A program made the translations under genes and the position numbers. The notes beneath the pieces were generated by a model. The model made no database searches and was not told the origin of the DNA. It saw nothing but the letters and a program-made list of their open reading frames with translations. Shown here piece by piece: positions 17,828 to 25,713 of a DNA stretch of 64,000 bases (the first letter of the stretch is position 1; every line of letters starts with the position of its first letter). The DNA is from Gillisia sp. Hel1_33_143 (GTDB lineage: Bacteria; Bacteroidota; Bacteroidia; Flavobacteriales; Flavobacteriaceae), in the NCBI RefSeq assembly GCF_900104765.1, contig NZ_LT629737.1, forward strand, positions 992,001 through 1,056,000. The letters run 5' to 3'.

Positions 17828-19062
17828 TAATTAAAGAATGGATGATTAACTAGTTTATCTGCGTTTTGTTCTTGAGTGATCTTTATATATTGCATGAATG
17901 ATCTTTCAGACCTATGTCCTGTAATCTTCATTATTGAGATTGTTGGTACATCAGCTAAATATAAATTTGTTGCAAAACTTCTTCTCGCAGTATGAGTGGA
18001 AACAAGATCAAATTTTTTAATTGGAGTTTTCTCTACTTTTCCACCTCTTGTAATAGTGGTTTCAACATTTTCTTTTAATCCAGCTAATGAGGCGACATCT
18101 TTTAAATATCTATTCATAACTTGATTAGTATATGCTTTTGGAAGTTCATTATCGTATTTCTTTAAAATCTTTTTGACTGTTTTATGTAAAGGAATAGAAA
18201 CTCTTTCTCCTGTTTTTTGAGTTCGCACTTGAATGATAGATTTTTCAGAAATTATATTCTCAGGTTTAATTTGAGTGAAATCAGAAAAACGTAAACCAGT
18301 ATAACATCCAATTAAAAACAAATCTCTTACTTTATCAAGTCTAGGACTAGCCGATAAATCCAATTTCTCAAAACAATCTAATTCTTTGATCGAAAGATAT
18401 ATTGAATCTGATTCTTCTCTTAGCGTTTTAAACTTTCTTTTCTTGAATTCAAGATTTGTATTATAACCTCTATCTGTAGCCTCATTCAAGAATGATTTAA
18501 GCGTTTTAATATGTTTTCCAACAGTATTAGCTGCAAGCTTATTTTCAATAGATAGATAAGCGATGTATTGATTATAAAATTCAAGATTTATGGAATGAAA
18601 GTCAATCTCTTTATTTAAGTAGCTAGAATATTTTTTTAGGTAGTTATAAGTGGTAGTATAAACTTTTACCGTTCCTTCTTTTTTATGCGCCTTACTTTCT
18701 TCTATGTAATCTTCAATAAATTTTAAAAGTGTTGTTCTTTTAGCTTGTAATATATTGTCAGATAAGAAAGCTTCTAATTCTTCTTTTAAATTAGTATTAT
18801 TTGGTTGAGTACCGTCATTAAGTAATTTTCTAAAAGCTGTTTTAATTCCGTTTTCAATTTTGTTTAATCGAGTATTGAATTCAGGATATTCAGGAAATTG
18901 TTTTGTTTCCTTGACTCTTTGAGCTGGATCATTCCAATATTTAGGAAGAATCTTTTCGCCTGTAGAGTATTTGAATCTTTTATAATTATAATAAAAGTTC
19001 AAGTAAATTAAAGTTTCCTTTTTGGAGTTTGGTTCTTTAAGTTTGAAATTAGCTTTTCCCAT
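17827..19062 (-). CDS. Tyrosine recombinase / integrase
   Basis: Catalyses site-specific insertion at the tRNA 3' end. The 411 residues comprise an N-terminal arm-binding domain (about 1-90), a SAM-like core-binding domain (about 105-205, with TLLKFIEDYIEESK) and a catalytic domain with all key residues: R258 (GCYTGLRFSD), K283, H357 and R360 (HTARRS), H383 (GHRSE) and the nucleophile Y392. The layout matches Bacteroidota conjugative-transposon-type integrases. It reads inward from the right end, 168 bp from attR, as is usual for such elements. The catalytic motifs are intact. Confidence 0.95.
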   Translation of the reverse strand: MGKANFKLKEPNSKKETLIYLNFYYNYKRFKYSTGEKILPKYWNDPAQRVKETKQFPEYPEFNTRLNKIENGIKTAFRKLLNDGTQPNNTNLKEELEAFLSDNILQAKRTTLLKFIEDYIEESKAHKKEGTVKVYTTTYNYLKKYSSYLNKEIDFHSINLEFYNQYIAYLSIENKLAANTVGKHIKTLKSFLNEATDRGYNTNLEFKKRKFKTLREESDSIYLSIKELDCFEKLDLSASPRLDKVRDLFLIGCYTGLRFSDFTQIKPENIISEKSIIQVRTQKTGERVSIPLHKTVKKILKKYDNELPKAYTNQVMNRYLKDVASLAGLKENVETTITRGGKVEKTPIKKFDLVSTHTARRSFATNLYLADVPTISIMKITGHRSERSFMQYIKITQEQNADKLVNHPFFN

Positions 19063-19088
19063 GTCCCAAATATATTATAAAAAGCCTT

Positions 19089-19116
19089 AGGGGCGGAGAG
19101 AGGGGCGGAATAAATT
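19089..19116 (+). repeat. Right-end paired repeats, probable integrase/Xis arm sites
   Basis: AGGGGCGGAGAG (19089-19100) is followed directly by AGGGGCGGAATAAATT (19101-19116). AGGGGCGGAAT is identical to 13136-13146 near the left end. The pair sits between the integrase start and attR. Confidence 0.55.
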
Positions 19117-19229
19117 TGATTTGATCTTATTCCTCCTGTTTTTCCTTTACTCATTAAACCCCTATAATATAGCCTTGAGGCTTATGAATAAAGAAAATAC
19201 AGTAAAATAGCATAAAAATTTATTATGTA

Positions 19230-19242
19230 CAGGTGGGACCAC
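19230..19242 (+). repeat. Right core attachment site (attR)
   Basis: A perfect 13-bp copy of CAGGTGGGACCAC, the tRNA 3' end, without the rest of a tRNA. It marks the right edge of the element. Confidence 0.88.
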
Positions 19243-19251
19243 AGAATACTT

Positions 19252-19282
19252 AAAAGCCTTTCACTTAGTGGAAGGCTTTTTT
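19252..19282 (+). terminator. Intrinsic terminator, presumed original tRNA terminator
   Basis: AAAAGCCTTTCACT-tag-TGGAAGGCTTTTTT begins ten bases after attR. It would have lain directly behind the tRNA before insertion. The rest of the gap 19283-19570 holds no convincing gene; an 88-residue reading frame there starts inside attR and crosses this hairpin. Confidence 0.75.
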
Positions 19283-19570
19283 ATTTACAATTTAGTGGTG
19301 CTACTACTATTTCATCTTCTAATTTAAAGCGCTATCTTATAAGGATTGGAAGCCGTATAAATTATTTGGCCCAGAATTTGAAATCATGTTTCTTAGTAGA
19401 AGATTTGATGCTGAGTATTTTAGCTCGTGTATACGAGAAATGTGTATATGTTATTTTTATAATTAATAATATAAAACTATACTTCAGATAAATCCGTATC
19501 TATTAAAAGTTTACGTCTTGTCTTGAAAATTTTTGCTGGATAAGATTAATGTAATACTTTAGACGAAATT

Positions 19571-19807
19571 ATGAATTGTAAAAAGATTTCTTCCCTAGTT
19601 CTCTTTTTGGCAATAGTATTATTGCCATTCATTGGATTTTCGCAAATAAATCCCCCTGAACCTCAGAGGATGGATGCAGGTCCTGGAGGTCCTCCACCTC
19701 CGGTTGGTCTACCTATAGATGACCACCTTCCTGTATTGCTGTTGGCAGGTTTTAGTTTAGGTATTTATATAGTAGTCTTCCAAAAAGCTACTAAGAAAGT
19801 TCTGTAA
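19571..19807 (+). CDS. Small secreted protein with PID-CTERM-like sorting signal, 78 aa
   Basis: A signal peptide (residues about 1-25, ending IGFSQ) is followed by a proline/glycine-rich stretch (PEPQRMDAGPGGPPPPVG), then LPIDDHLPVLLLAGFSLGIYIVV and a basic tail (KKVL). The Pro-Ile-Asp motif, one hydrophobic helix and a short positive tail match the short flavobacterial proteins described as carrying a PID-CTERM sorting domain. The function of these tiny proteins is not established. The last 17 bases overlap the end of the convergent riboflavin synthase gene. Confidence 0.7.
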   Translation: MNCKKISSLVLFLAIVLLPFIGFSQINPPEPQRMDAGPGGPPPPVGLPIDDHLPVLLLAGFSLGIYIVVFQKATKKVL

Positions 19808-20378
19808 TTCTTTTCACGTATTTACCAATCACATCAAACTCTAAGTTAACAATAGTTCCCTCTTTCAATAATTTGAAGGTTGTATGCTCATAGGTATATG
19901 GAATAATAGCCACACTAAATTCATTCAATTTCGAATTTACTACCGTTAAACTAACACCATTTACGGTAATAGATCCTTTCTCTATTGTGATGTTGGTTAA
20001 TGTAGGGTCATAAGTAAAGGTATAAACCCAGCTTCCATTGGTTTCTTCAACACTCTTGCATGTTCCAACTTGGTCTACATGGCCTTGCACAATATGTCCA
20101 TCTAATCTTGCACCCAGCTTCATGCCTCTTTCCAAATTTACAAGATCCCCTTTTAGCCAATTACCAAGACTGGTTTTTGCTATGGTTTCTTTTATGGCAG
20201 TTACGGTGTAGGTATTATCTTTAATAGAAACCACTGTAAGGCAGATGCCATTGTGGGATACACTTTGATCTATTTTAAGTTCAGAAGTCATTTTAGCCTT
20301 AATGCTAAGATGGAGATTGTCCTTCTCACGGGTTACTTCTTCAATTTCTCCTAGTTCTTCTACAATTCCGGTAAACAT
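19791..20378 (-). CDS. ribE: Riboflavin synthase alpha chain
   Basis: Makes riboflavin from two molecules of 6,7-dimethyl-8-ribityllumazine. The 195-residue protein shows the internal duplication of the family, with MFTGIVEELGEI at the start, SHNGICLTV in the first half, GHIVQGHVDQ at the domain border, and VNGVSLTVV in the second. The ATG at 20378 gives the conserved N-terminus directly. No FMN riboswitch is evident upstream, where only 50-60 bp separate it from the divergent pdxA. Confidence 0.95.
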   Translation of the reverse strand: MFTGIVEELGEIEEVTREKDNLHLSIKAKMTSELKIDQSVSHNGICLTVVSIKDNTYTVTAIKETIAKTSLGNWLKGDLVNLERGMKLGARLDGHIVQGHVDQVGTCKSVEETNGSWVYTFTYDPTLTNITIEKGSITVNGVSLTVVNSKLNEFSVAIIPYTYEHTTFKLLKEGTIVNLEFDVIGKYVKRITELS

Positions 20379-20437
20379 ATGTGTGGATTATTCTTACATT
20401 TGTGTGGTAAAAATAGAAATAAAAAAGGGGATTGATT

Positions 20438-21484
20438 ATGAAGTCTGTTCAAAAGATCAAATTAGGAATTAGTATTGGAGATCTAAATGGTATTGGAGGC
20501 GAGATCGTCTTAAAGACTTTTGATGATTCTAGAATGCTGGATTTTTGCACTCCTATTATTTTTGCTTCTGTAAAAACGCTAAGTTTTTTAAAGAAACACT
20601 TTAATTTATCGCTTAATTTTCAAGGTATAGATGAGGTTTCTCAGGCTATAGATGGAAAGATAAATGTGGTAAACGTTTGGAAAGAAAACGTAGCTATAGA
20701 TTTTGGAGCAGAAGATCCTAAGATTGGGAAGTATGCCTTCCTATCTTTAGAGGCTGCTACTAAAGCTTTAAAGAATGATGAAATTGATGTTTTAGTAACA
20801 GCCCCTATCAATAAGAATACAATACAGTCTGAAACCTTTAATTTTCCTGGGCATACAGATTATCTTGCCAAAGAATTGCAGGGGAATAGCTTAATGTTCA
20901 TGATTTCAGATAATTTAAAGGTAGGTCTTTTAACAGATCATGTGCCTTTAAAAGATATTGCAGAGGTAATTACTCCAGAGCTTATAGAAAAGAAGATCAA
21001 TATCATTCAAAAAACACTTCAGCAAGATTTTAGAGTTTCAAAGCCAAAAATAGCTGTGCTAGGAATAAATCCTCATAGTGGAGATAACGGGCTTATTGGA
21101 AAAGAAGACGAAGAGGTTTTAAAGCCAACGTTAGAGAAGATTAGAGAGAAGGGATCCTTAGTTTATGGTCCTTATGCAGCAGATAGTTTTTTCGGTTCTA
21201 AAAATCATATGAATTTTGATGCTGTTATAGCTTCCTATCATGATCAAGGCTTAATACCTTTTAAAACCTTATCTTTTGGGGAAGGTGTAAATTTTACCGC
21301 AGGTCTTAACAAAGTTAGAACCTCTCCAGATCATGGTACTGCCTTTGAAATTGCCGGGAAAGACTGTGCAAATATCAATTCTTTTAAAGAGGCAGTTTTT
21401 AAAGCTATTGAGATATTTAATACTCGTAGTGAGTATAAAAAACTAACAAAGAATCCCTTGAAAAAGCAAAGTAAAAAGATATAA
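20438..21484 (+). CDS. pdxA: 4-hydroxythreonine-4-phosphate dehydrogenase
   Basis: An NAD-dependent enzyme of pyridoxal-phosphate synthesis. Signatures include LGISIGDLNGIGGE at the N-terminus, TAPINKNTIQ, FPGHTDYLA with a metal-binding His, LGINPHSGDNG, SYHDQGLIPFK and RTSPDHGTAFEIAG. The ATG at 20438, preceded by AAAAAAGGGG, is preferred over the TTG two codons earlier. The full length of 348 residues is typical. It is transcribed divergently from ribE. Confidence 0.95.
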   Translation: MKSVQKIKLGISIGDLNGIGGEIVLKTFDDSRMLDFCTPIIFASVKTLSFLKKHFNLSLNFQGIDEVSQAIDGKINVVNVWKENVAIDFGAEDPKIGKYAFLSLEAATKALKNDEIDVLVTAPINKNTIQSETFNFPGHTDYLAKELQGNSLMFMISDNLKVGLLTDHVPLKDIAEVITPELIEKKINIIQKTLQQDFRVSKPKIAVLGINPHSGDNGLIGKEDEEVLKPTLEKIREKGSLVYGPYAADSFFGSKNHMNFDAVIASYHDQGLIPFKTLSFGEGVNFTAGLNKVRTSPDHGTAFEIAGKDCANINSFKEAVFKAIEIFNTRSEYKKLTKNPLKKQSKKI

Positions 21485-21500
21485 ACAAAAATTTGTTTAT
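21481..21500. promoter_or_regulatory. 20-bp perfect palindrome at the end of pdxA
   Basis: ATAAACAAA-AA-TTTGTTTAT is a perfect inverted repeat that includes the pdxA stop codon and lies 80 bp upstream of the DUF177-rpmF operon. A -7-like TATCTTTG follows at 21528-21535. It could be an operator or a weak terminator; its low GC content makes it a poor terminator hairpin. Confidence 0.35.
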
Positions 21501-21579
21501 AACGAAGCGTTAATTCATTATATTTTATATCTTTGCACCTGCCTTTTCCGGAGGGCAAACGCTCGAAATAGATTATGTT

Positions 21580-22128
21580 ATGAGGAAATTAGCAGCGTTT
21601 TCAATTCCGTTTGTAGGATTGAAACCAGGTAAGCATGAGTTTGAGTACCAATTGAATAAAGAGTTCTTTGAAGATTTTGAATACGAAGAGTTTAACAGCG
21701 TCAATTTAAAGGTTGATCTGCTGTTTGACAAAACGCCTACTATGATGGAATTAAATTTTCATGCGGAAGGTGTTGTAAACGTAAACTGCGATCTTACTAA
21801 TGAGCCTTACGATCAGCCAATTAACGGGGATCTTAGGTTGGTAGTAAAGTTTGGAGATGAATTTAATGATGATAATGAAGAGATATTGATATTGCCACAT
21901 GGGGAGTATCAGATAAATGTAGCTCAATATATATATGAGCTTGTTGTTCTCTCTGTTCCATTAAAAAGAATTCATCCCGGAGTTGCAGATGGATCTTTAG
22001 AGTCTGAAGTACTCAAGAAATTAGAAGAATTAAGCCCTAAAGAGGCTAAAGATATTGATGAAAATGAGAATGGGGAAGATATCGATCCCCGCTGGAATAA
22101 ATTAAAAAACTTATTAAACGATAAATAA
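21580..22128 (+). CDS. YceD/DUF177 family protein
   Basis: A 182-residue member of the DUF177 (YceD) family, identified by the central CDLTNEPYDQPINGDLRLVV strand region, the EYQINVAQYIYELVVLSVPLKRIHPG segment and an acidic C-terminus ending in DPRWNKLKNLL. Members are almost always encoded next to rpmF, as here, and have been linked to 23S rRNA or ribosome metabolism. It is nine bases upstream of rpmF in one operon. Confidence 0.9.
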   Translation: MRKLAAFSIPFVGLKPGKHEFEYQLNKEFFEDFEYEEFNSVNLKVDLLFDKTPTMMELNFHAEGVVNVNCDLTNEPYDQPINGDLRLVVKFGDEFNDDNEEILILPHGEYQINVAQYIYELVVLSVPLKRIHPGVADGSLESEVLKKLEELSPKEAKDIDENENGEDIDPRWNKLKNLLNDK

Positions 22129-22137
22129 TACGTAGCA

Positions 22138-22335
22138 ATGGCACATCCTAAGAGAAAAACCTCTAAAACCAGAAGAGACAAGAGAAGAACCCATTATAAG
22201 GCTTCTGTTCCACAAATTGCCAAAGATCCTACCACAGGAGAAGCGCACATTTACCATAGAGCGCATTGGCATGAAGGTAAATTATACTACAGAGGTCACG
22301 TGTTGATTGACAACACTGAAGAAGTAGAAGCATAA
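22138..22335 (+). CDS. rpmF: 50S ribosomal protein L32
   Basis: A 65-residue basic protein starting [19 protein letters not shown], the standard L32 N-terminus, with [22 protein letters not shown] after it. The zinc cysteines present in some L32 forms are absent. It forms an operon with DUF177 upstream and is followed by a strong terminator. Confidence 0.97.
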   Translation: MAHPKRKTSKTRRDKRRTHYKASVPQIAKDPTTGEAHIYHRAHWHEGKLYYRGHVLIDNTEEVEA

Positions 22336-22356
22336 TTAAGAGCTAAACTTTATTTG

Positions 22357-22388
22357 AAAACTCTCACTAGGTGGGAGTTTTTTCTTTT
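22357..22388 (+). terminator. Intrinsic terminator after rpmF
   Basis: AAAACTCTCAC-tag-GTGGGAGTTTT followed by TTTCTTTT. Confidence 0.85.
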
Positions 22389-22462
22389 AAGTTGAATAAG
22401 TCCTAAAAAGGCCTTAATTTACACCCCCGTTCAAGGAAAATTTAGTACATTTCTCTACCTAG

Positions 22463-22483
22463 ATTTCAGAAATTTTCTGAAAT
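22463..22483. promoter_or_regulatory. Perfect 21-bp palindrome upstream of fabH
   Basis: ATTTCAGAAA-t-TTTCTGAAAT is a perfect inverted repeat with a one-base centre, 24 bp before the fabH start. The size and position suit a dimeric repressor site controlling the fabH-accB-accC block. No adjacent regulator gene is seen. Confidence 0.5.
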
Positions 22484-22506
22484 TTGGTGTGTAAAATTCG
22501 ATTTTT

Positions 22507-23502
22507 ATGAATAAAATCACAGCAGCGATCACAGCTGTAGGTGCCTACGTCCCTGATGATATCTTAACCAATAAGATGTTAGAAAAAATGGTTGATACCA
22601 ATGAAGAGTGGATTGTTAGCCGAACAGGAATTAAAGAGCGCCGTATCCTTAAAGACCCTTCTAAAGGGACTTCCTACCTAGCCATTATGGCTGCCCAAAA
22701 TCTTATAGATAAAAAAAACATAGATCCTAAAGAGATCGATCTGGTAATTTTAGCCACCGTTTCTCCAGATATGCCTGTGGCTGCTACCGCAGTACACGTG
22801 GCAACAGAAATTGGAGCAACTAATGCTTTTGCTTATGATCTACAGGCCGCATGTTCAGGATTTCTTTATGGAATGTCTACAGCGAGTGCCTATATAGAAT
22901 CTGGGAGATATAAAAAAGTTCTTGTAATAGGTGCAGATAAAATGTCATCTATTATAGATTATACAGATAGAACTACCTGTATCATCTTTGGAGATGGAGC
23001 AGGAGCAGCACTTTTTGAACCAAATTACGAAGGTCTTGGCTTTCAAGATGAAATATTACGAAGTGACGGGATAGGTAGAAAATCACTTAGAATTGAAGCT
23101 GGTGGATCTTTATTGCCACCAACTGAAGATACCGTTGCTAAAAAGCTTCACTATGTTACCCAAGATGGTAAAACAGTATTTAAATACGCTGTTTCCAATA
23201 TGGCCGATGTTAGTGAACAGATCATGAAACGTAACAATCTAACCAATACAGATGTAAATTGGTTGGTAGCGCATCAAGCTAATCAAAGAATTGTGAGTGC
23301 CACTTCCAATCGCATGAAATTGGAAGACGAAAAAGTGCTTATGAATATTGAACGTTACGGAAATACAACCTCTGCAACCCTTCCGTTATTACTTAACGAT
23401 TTCGAAAGTAAGTTGAAAAAAGGAGATAATATTATCTTTGCCACATTTGGAGGTGGATTCACATGGGGATCTATCTATCTAAAATGGGCCTATAATTCTT
23501 AA
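22507..23502 (+). CDS. fabH: 3-oxoacyl-ACP synthase III
   Basis: Starts fatty-acid synthesis by condensing acetyl-CoA (or a branched starter) with malonyl-ACP. The 331 residues include AITAVGAYVPDDILTN, the active-site cysteine in DLQAACSGFLYG, the catalytic His in WLVAHQANQRI, and the Asn of RYGNTTSATLPL. It follows the rpmF terminator and heads a block with accB and accC. Bacteroidota use FabH enzymes that accept branched primers, but specificity cannot be read here. Confidence 0.95.
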   Translation: MNKITAAITAVGAYVPDDILTNKMLEKMVDTNEEWIVSRTGIKERRILKDPSKGTSYLAIMAAQNLIDKKNIDPKEIDLVILATVSPDMPVAATAVHVATEIGATNAFAYDLQAACSGFLYGMSTASAYIESGRYKKVLVIGADKMSSIIDYTDRTTCIIFGDGAGAALFEPNYEGLGFQDEILRSDGIGRKSLRIEAGGSLLPPTEDTVAKKLHYVTQDGKTVFKYAVSNMADVSEQIMKRNNLTNTDVNWLVAHQANQRIVSATSNRMKLEDEKVLMNIERYGNTTSATLPLLLNDFESKLKKGDNIIFATFGGGFTWGSIYLKWAYNS

Positions 23503-23522
23503 TAAACCAACAATCTAATATT

Positions 23523-24026
23523 ATGGATTTAAAAGAAATTCAGAATTTAATCAAGTTTGTAGCTAAGTCAGGTGCTAGTGAGGTAAAACTTGAAATGGAC
23601 GATGTAAAGATTACCATTAAAACAGGATCCGAAGAAAAAGAGCATACCTATATGCAACAAATGCCTATGGGTGGCCAAATGCAGCAAATGCCAATGCAAC
23701 AATCGCAGGCACCAGCTCAACAAGAGCAATCTCAGGCAGCTCCGACTCAAGAATCTTCAGCCCCTCAGGGAGACGACAATTCTAACTATGTAACTGTAAA
23801 GTCTCCAATTATTGGAACCTTCTATAGAAAACCATCTCCAGATAAAGATGTTTTTGTAGAAGTGGGAGATACCATTAAAGAAGGAGATGTACTTTGTGTT
23901 ATTGAAGCAATGAAATTGTTCAATGAGATAGAAAGTGAAGTTTCTGGAAAAATAGTTAAAGTATTGGTGGATGATTCTTCTCCAGTAGAATTTGATCAAC
24001 CATTATTTTTAGTAGATCCATCTTAG
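23523..24026 (+). CDS. accB: Biotin carboxyl carrier protein of acetyl-CoA carboxylase
   Basis: Carries the carboxylated biotin between AccC and the carboxyltransferase. The 167 residues comprise an N-terminal helical part (about 1-40), a Gln/Met/Pro-rich linker (about 42-80, MQQMPMGGQMQQMPMQQ) and a biotinyl domain (about 88-166) with the biotin lysine in CVIEAMKLFNEIES. It begins 20 bp after fabH and precedes accC by 56 bp. Confidence 0.96.
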   Translation: MDLKEIQNLIKFVAKSGASEVKLEMDDVKITIKTGSEEKEHTYMQQMPMGGQMQQMPMQQSQAPAQQEQSQAAPTQESSAPQGDDNSNYVTVKSPIIGTFYRKPSPDKDVFVEVGDTIKEGDVLCVIEAMKLFNEIESEVSGKIVKVLVDDSSPVEFDQPLFLVDPS

Positions 24027-24082
24027 ATACTACCCGTTCTTCAAGAATTTAATTTTACTGTTTCAGTAAAAAATATAAAGGT

Positions 24083-25435
24083 ATGTTTAAAAAAATATTA
24101 ATTGCCAATAGAGGGGAAATAGCACTACGTGTTATTAGAACCTGTAGAGAAATGGGAATCAAAACCGTGGCGGTTTATTCTACAGCAGACGCAGAAAGTC
24201 TTCACGTACGTTTTGCAGATGAAGCTGTTTGTATTGGACCTCCACCAAGTAATTTATCTTATTTAAAGATTTCCAATATCATTGCTGCTGCAGAGATCAC
24301 TAATGCAGATGCAATTCACCCTGGATATGGATTCTTATCAGAAAATTCTAAATTTTCAAAGATCTGCCAGGAACATAATATCAAATTCATTGGAGCTAGT
24401 CCAGATATGATCGATAAAATGGGAGATAAAGCTTCTGCTCGCGCCACTATGCTTGCAGCAGGAGTACCCTGTATCCCAGGATCTGACGGATTGCTTAAAG
24501 ATTATGCAGATTGTTTAAAAACTGCAAAAGGAATGGGCTTCCCTGTAATGCTTAAAGCTACCGCCGGTGGTGGTGGTAAGGGGATGAGAGCCGTTCTAAA
24601 AGAAGAAAATTTGCAAGCTGCATGGGATTCTGCACGTCAGGAAGCAGGTGCTGCTTTTGGAAACGATGGGATGTACATGGAGAAATTGATCTTGGAACCT
24701 CGTCATATCGAGATTCAAGTGGTAGGAGACAGCACAGGTAAAGCCTGTCACCTTTCAGAAAGAGATTGCTCTATCCAACGTAGACACCAAAAGCTTACAG
24801 AAGAAACTCCATCTCCGTTTATGACAGATAAGCTCAGAAAAGAAATGGGAGATGCTGCGGTAAAAGCTGCAGAATACATCAAATACGAAGGAGCAGGAAC
24901 TGTAGAATTTCTGGTAGATAAGCATAGAAACTTCTACTTTATGGAGATGAATACGCGTATCCAAGTAGAACACCCAATTACAGAGCAAGTAATAGATTAT
25001 GATCTTATAAGAGAACAGATCATGGTTGCTGCAGGAATTCCATTATCTGGTAAGAACTACTTCCCGCAACTGCACTCAATAGAGTGTAGAATTAATGCAG
25101 AAGATCCTTATCACGATTTTAGACCTTCTCCAGGAAAGATCACCAATTTACATGCACCGGGAGGTCATGGAGTACGAATAGATACGCACGTTTATAGCGG
25201 ATATTCTATTCCTCCAAACTATGATTCTATGATCGCAAAATTGATCACTACCGCTCAAACCAGAGAAGAAGCTATCAATAAAATGAAGCGTGCTCTAGAT
25301 GAGTTTGTAATTGAAGGTATAAAAACTACCATCCCTTTCCATAGACAATTAATGGATCATCCAGATTATGTGGAAGGAAATTATACTACCAAGTTTATGG
25401 AGTCCTGGAAAATGGATCCTATCAAACAAGATTAA
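24083..25435 (+). CDS. accC: Biotin carboxylase subunit of acetyl-CoA carboxylase
   Basis: An ATP-dependent carboxylase of biotin on AccB. The 450-residue length is normal. Motifs are [20 protein letters not shown] at the N-terminus, the glycine-rich ATP loop [41 protein letters not shown] with metal and substrate residues, and RINAEDP. It is the last gene of the fabH-accB-accC block and is followed by a terminator. Confidence 0.97.
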   Translation: MFKKILIANRGEIALRVIRTCREMGIKTVAVYSTADAESLHVRFADEAVCIGPPPSNLSYLKISNIIAAAEITNADAIHPGYGFLSENSKFSKICQEHNIKFIGASPDMIDKMGDKASARATMLAAGVPCIPGSDGLLKDYADCLKTAKGMGFPVMLKATAGGGGKGMRAVLKEENLQAAWDSARQEAGAAFGNDGMYMEKLILEPRHIEIQVVGDSTGKACHLSERDCSIQRRHQKLTEETPSPFMTDKLRKEMGDAAVKAAEYIKYEGAGTVEFLVDKHRNFYFMEMNTRIQVEHPITEQVIDYDLIREQIMVAAGIPLSGKNYFPQLHSIECRINAEDPYHDFRPSPGKITNLHAPGGHGVRIDTHVYSGYSIPPNYDSMIAKLITTAQTREEAINKMKRALDEFVIEGIKTTIPFHRQLMDHPDYVEGNYTTKFMESWKMDPIKQD

Positions 25436-25436
25436 A

Positions 25437-25467
25437 ACTAAAACCTCGAGCAATCGGGGTTTTTTTA
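25437..25467 (+). terminator. Intrinsic terminator after accC
   Basis: AAACCTCGA-gcaa-TCGGGGTTTTTTT, starting a few bases after the accC stop codon. Confidence 0.85.
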
Positions 25468-25560
25468 TGGGGTTTCCGCTCCCAAAAGAGCGGCCGGGCT
25501 ATTCGCTTGTAGTCCCAATCCCAAAAGGTCTTGGGAGCTACCGCTGCTATCCCTAACCCA
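25468..25560 (-). repeat. Structured interspersed repeat, copy 1
   Basis: Read on the minus strand, this GC-richer block runs GGGATAGCAGCG, an internal hairpin built on CTCCCAAGACC, GGGATTGGGA, then AAGCGAATAGCCCGGCC and a final GCTC/GAGC hairpin. Its order of elements matches 42347-42425 (GGGATGGCAGCG, hairpin, TAGCGAACAGCCCGACC). It lies between accC and the next gene and codes for nothing visible. From memory, blocks of this kind recur between genes in flavobacterial genomes. Confidence 0.65.
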
Positions 25561-25713
25561 AATGCTACTTTCAATCTTCAGTTCTATTGCGCTATAGATT
25601 GTCACTTCGAAAGAAGAATAGAAGTCTACCATTTATAAAATAAATCTCAGAAATATTTATAACATTAATATTCTCCAAAACTTTATGTAATTTTCATCTC
25701 TTAAATAGTATTG

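Larger units (their letters stand above)
13056..19242. mobile_element. 6.2 kb tRNA-integrated element (tyrosine integrase, HUH Rep, ParB-like/Dam cargo)
   Basis: The 13-bp sequence CAGGTGGGACCAC occurs at the tRNA 3' end (13056-13068) and again at 19230-19242. Between the copies lie a tyrosine integrase (next to the right end), an excisionase-like HTH protein, an HUH replication protein, two unknown proteins, and on the opposite strand a ParB-fold protein and a DNA adenine methyltransferase. Just outside the right copy is a strong hairpin terminator (19252-19282), which would have followed the tRNA before insertion. Paired AGGGGCGGA-like repeats lie inside both ends. No coat, Zot, relaxase or secretion genes are seen, so it is neither a complete filamentous phage nor a self-transmissible conjugative element. 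Confidence 0.9.

Noticed and set aside
13056-19242. Element as a complete filamentous phage or conjugative element
   Set aside because: No coat, Zot/assembly, relaxase or type IV secretion genes are present; only integration, replication and cargo genes are seen.
19225-19491. 88-residue open frame beginning just before attR
   Set aside because: It starts inside the attachment site, runs through a terminator hairpin, and its product is cysteine- and arginine-mixed with no pattern of a real protein.
20379-20437. FMN riboswitch upstream of riboflavin synthase
   Set aside because: The gap to the divergent pdxA is under 60 bp, too short for the roughly 120-nt aptamer, and no conserved segments are seen.
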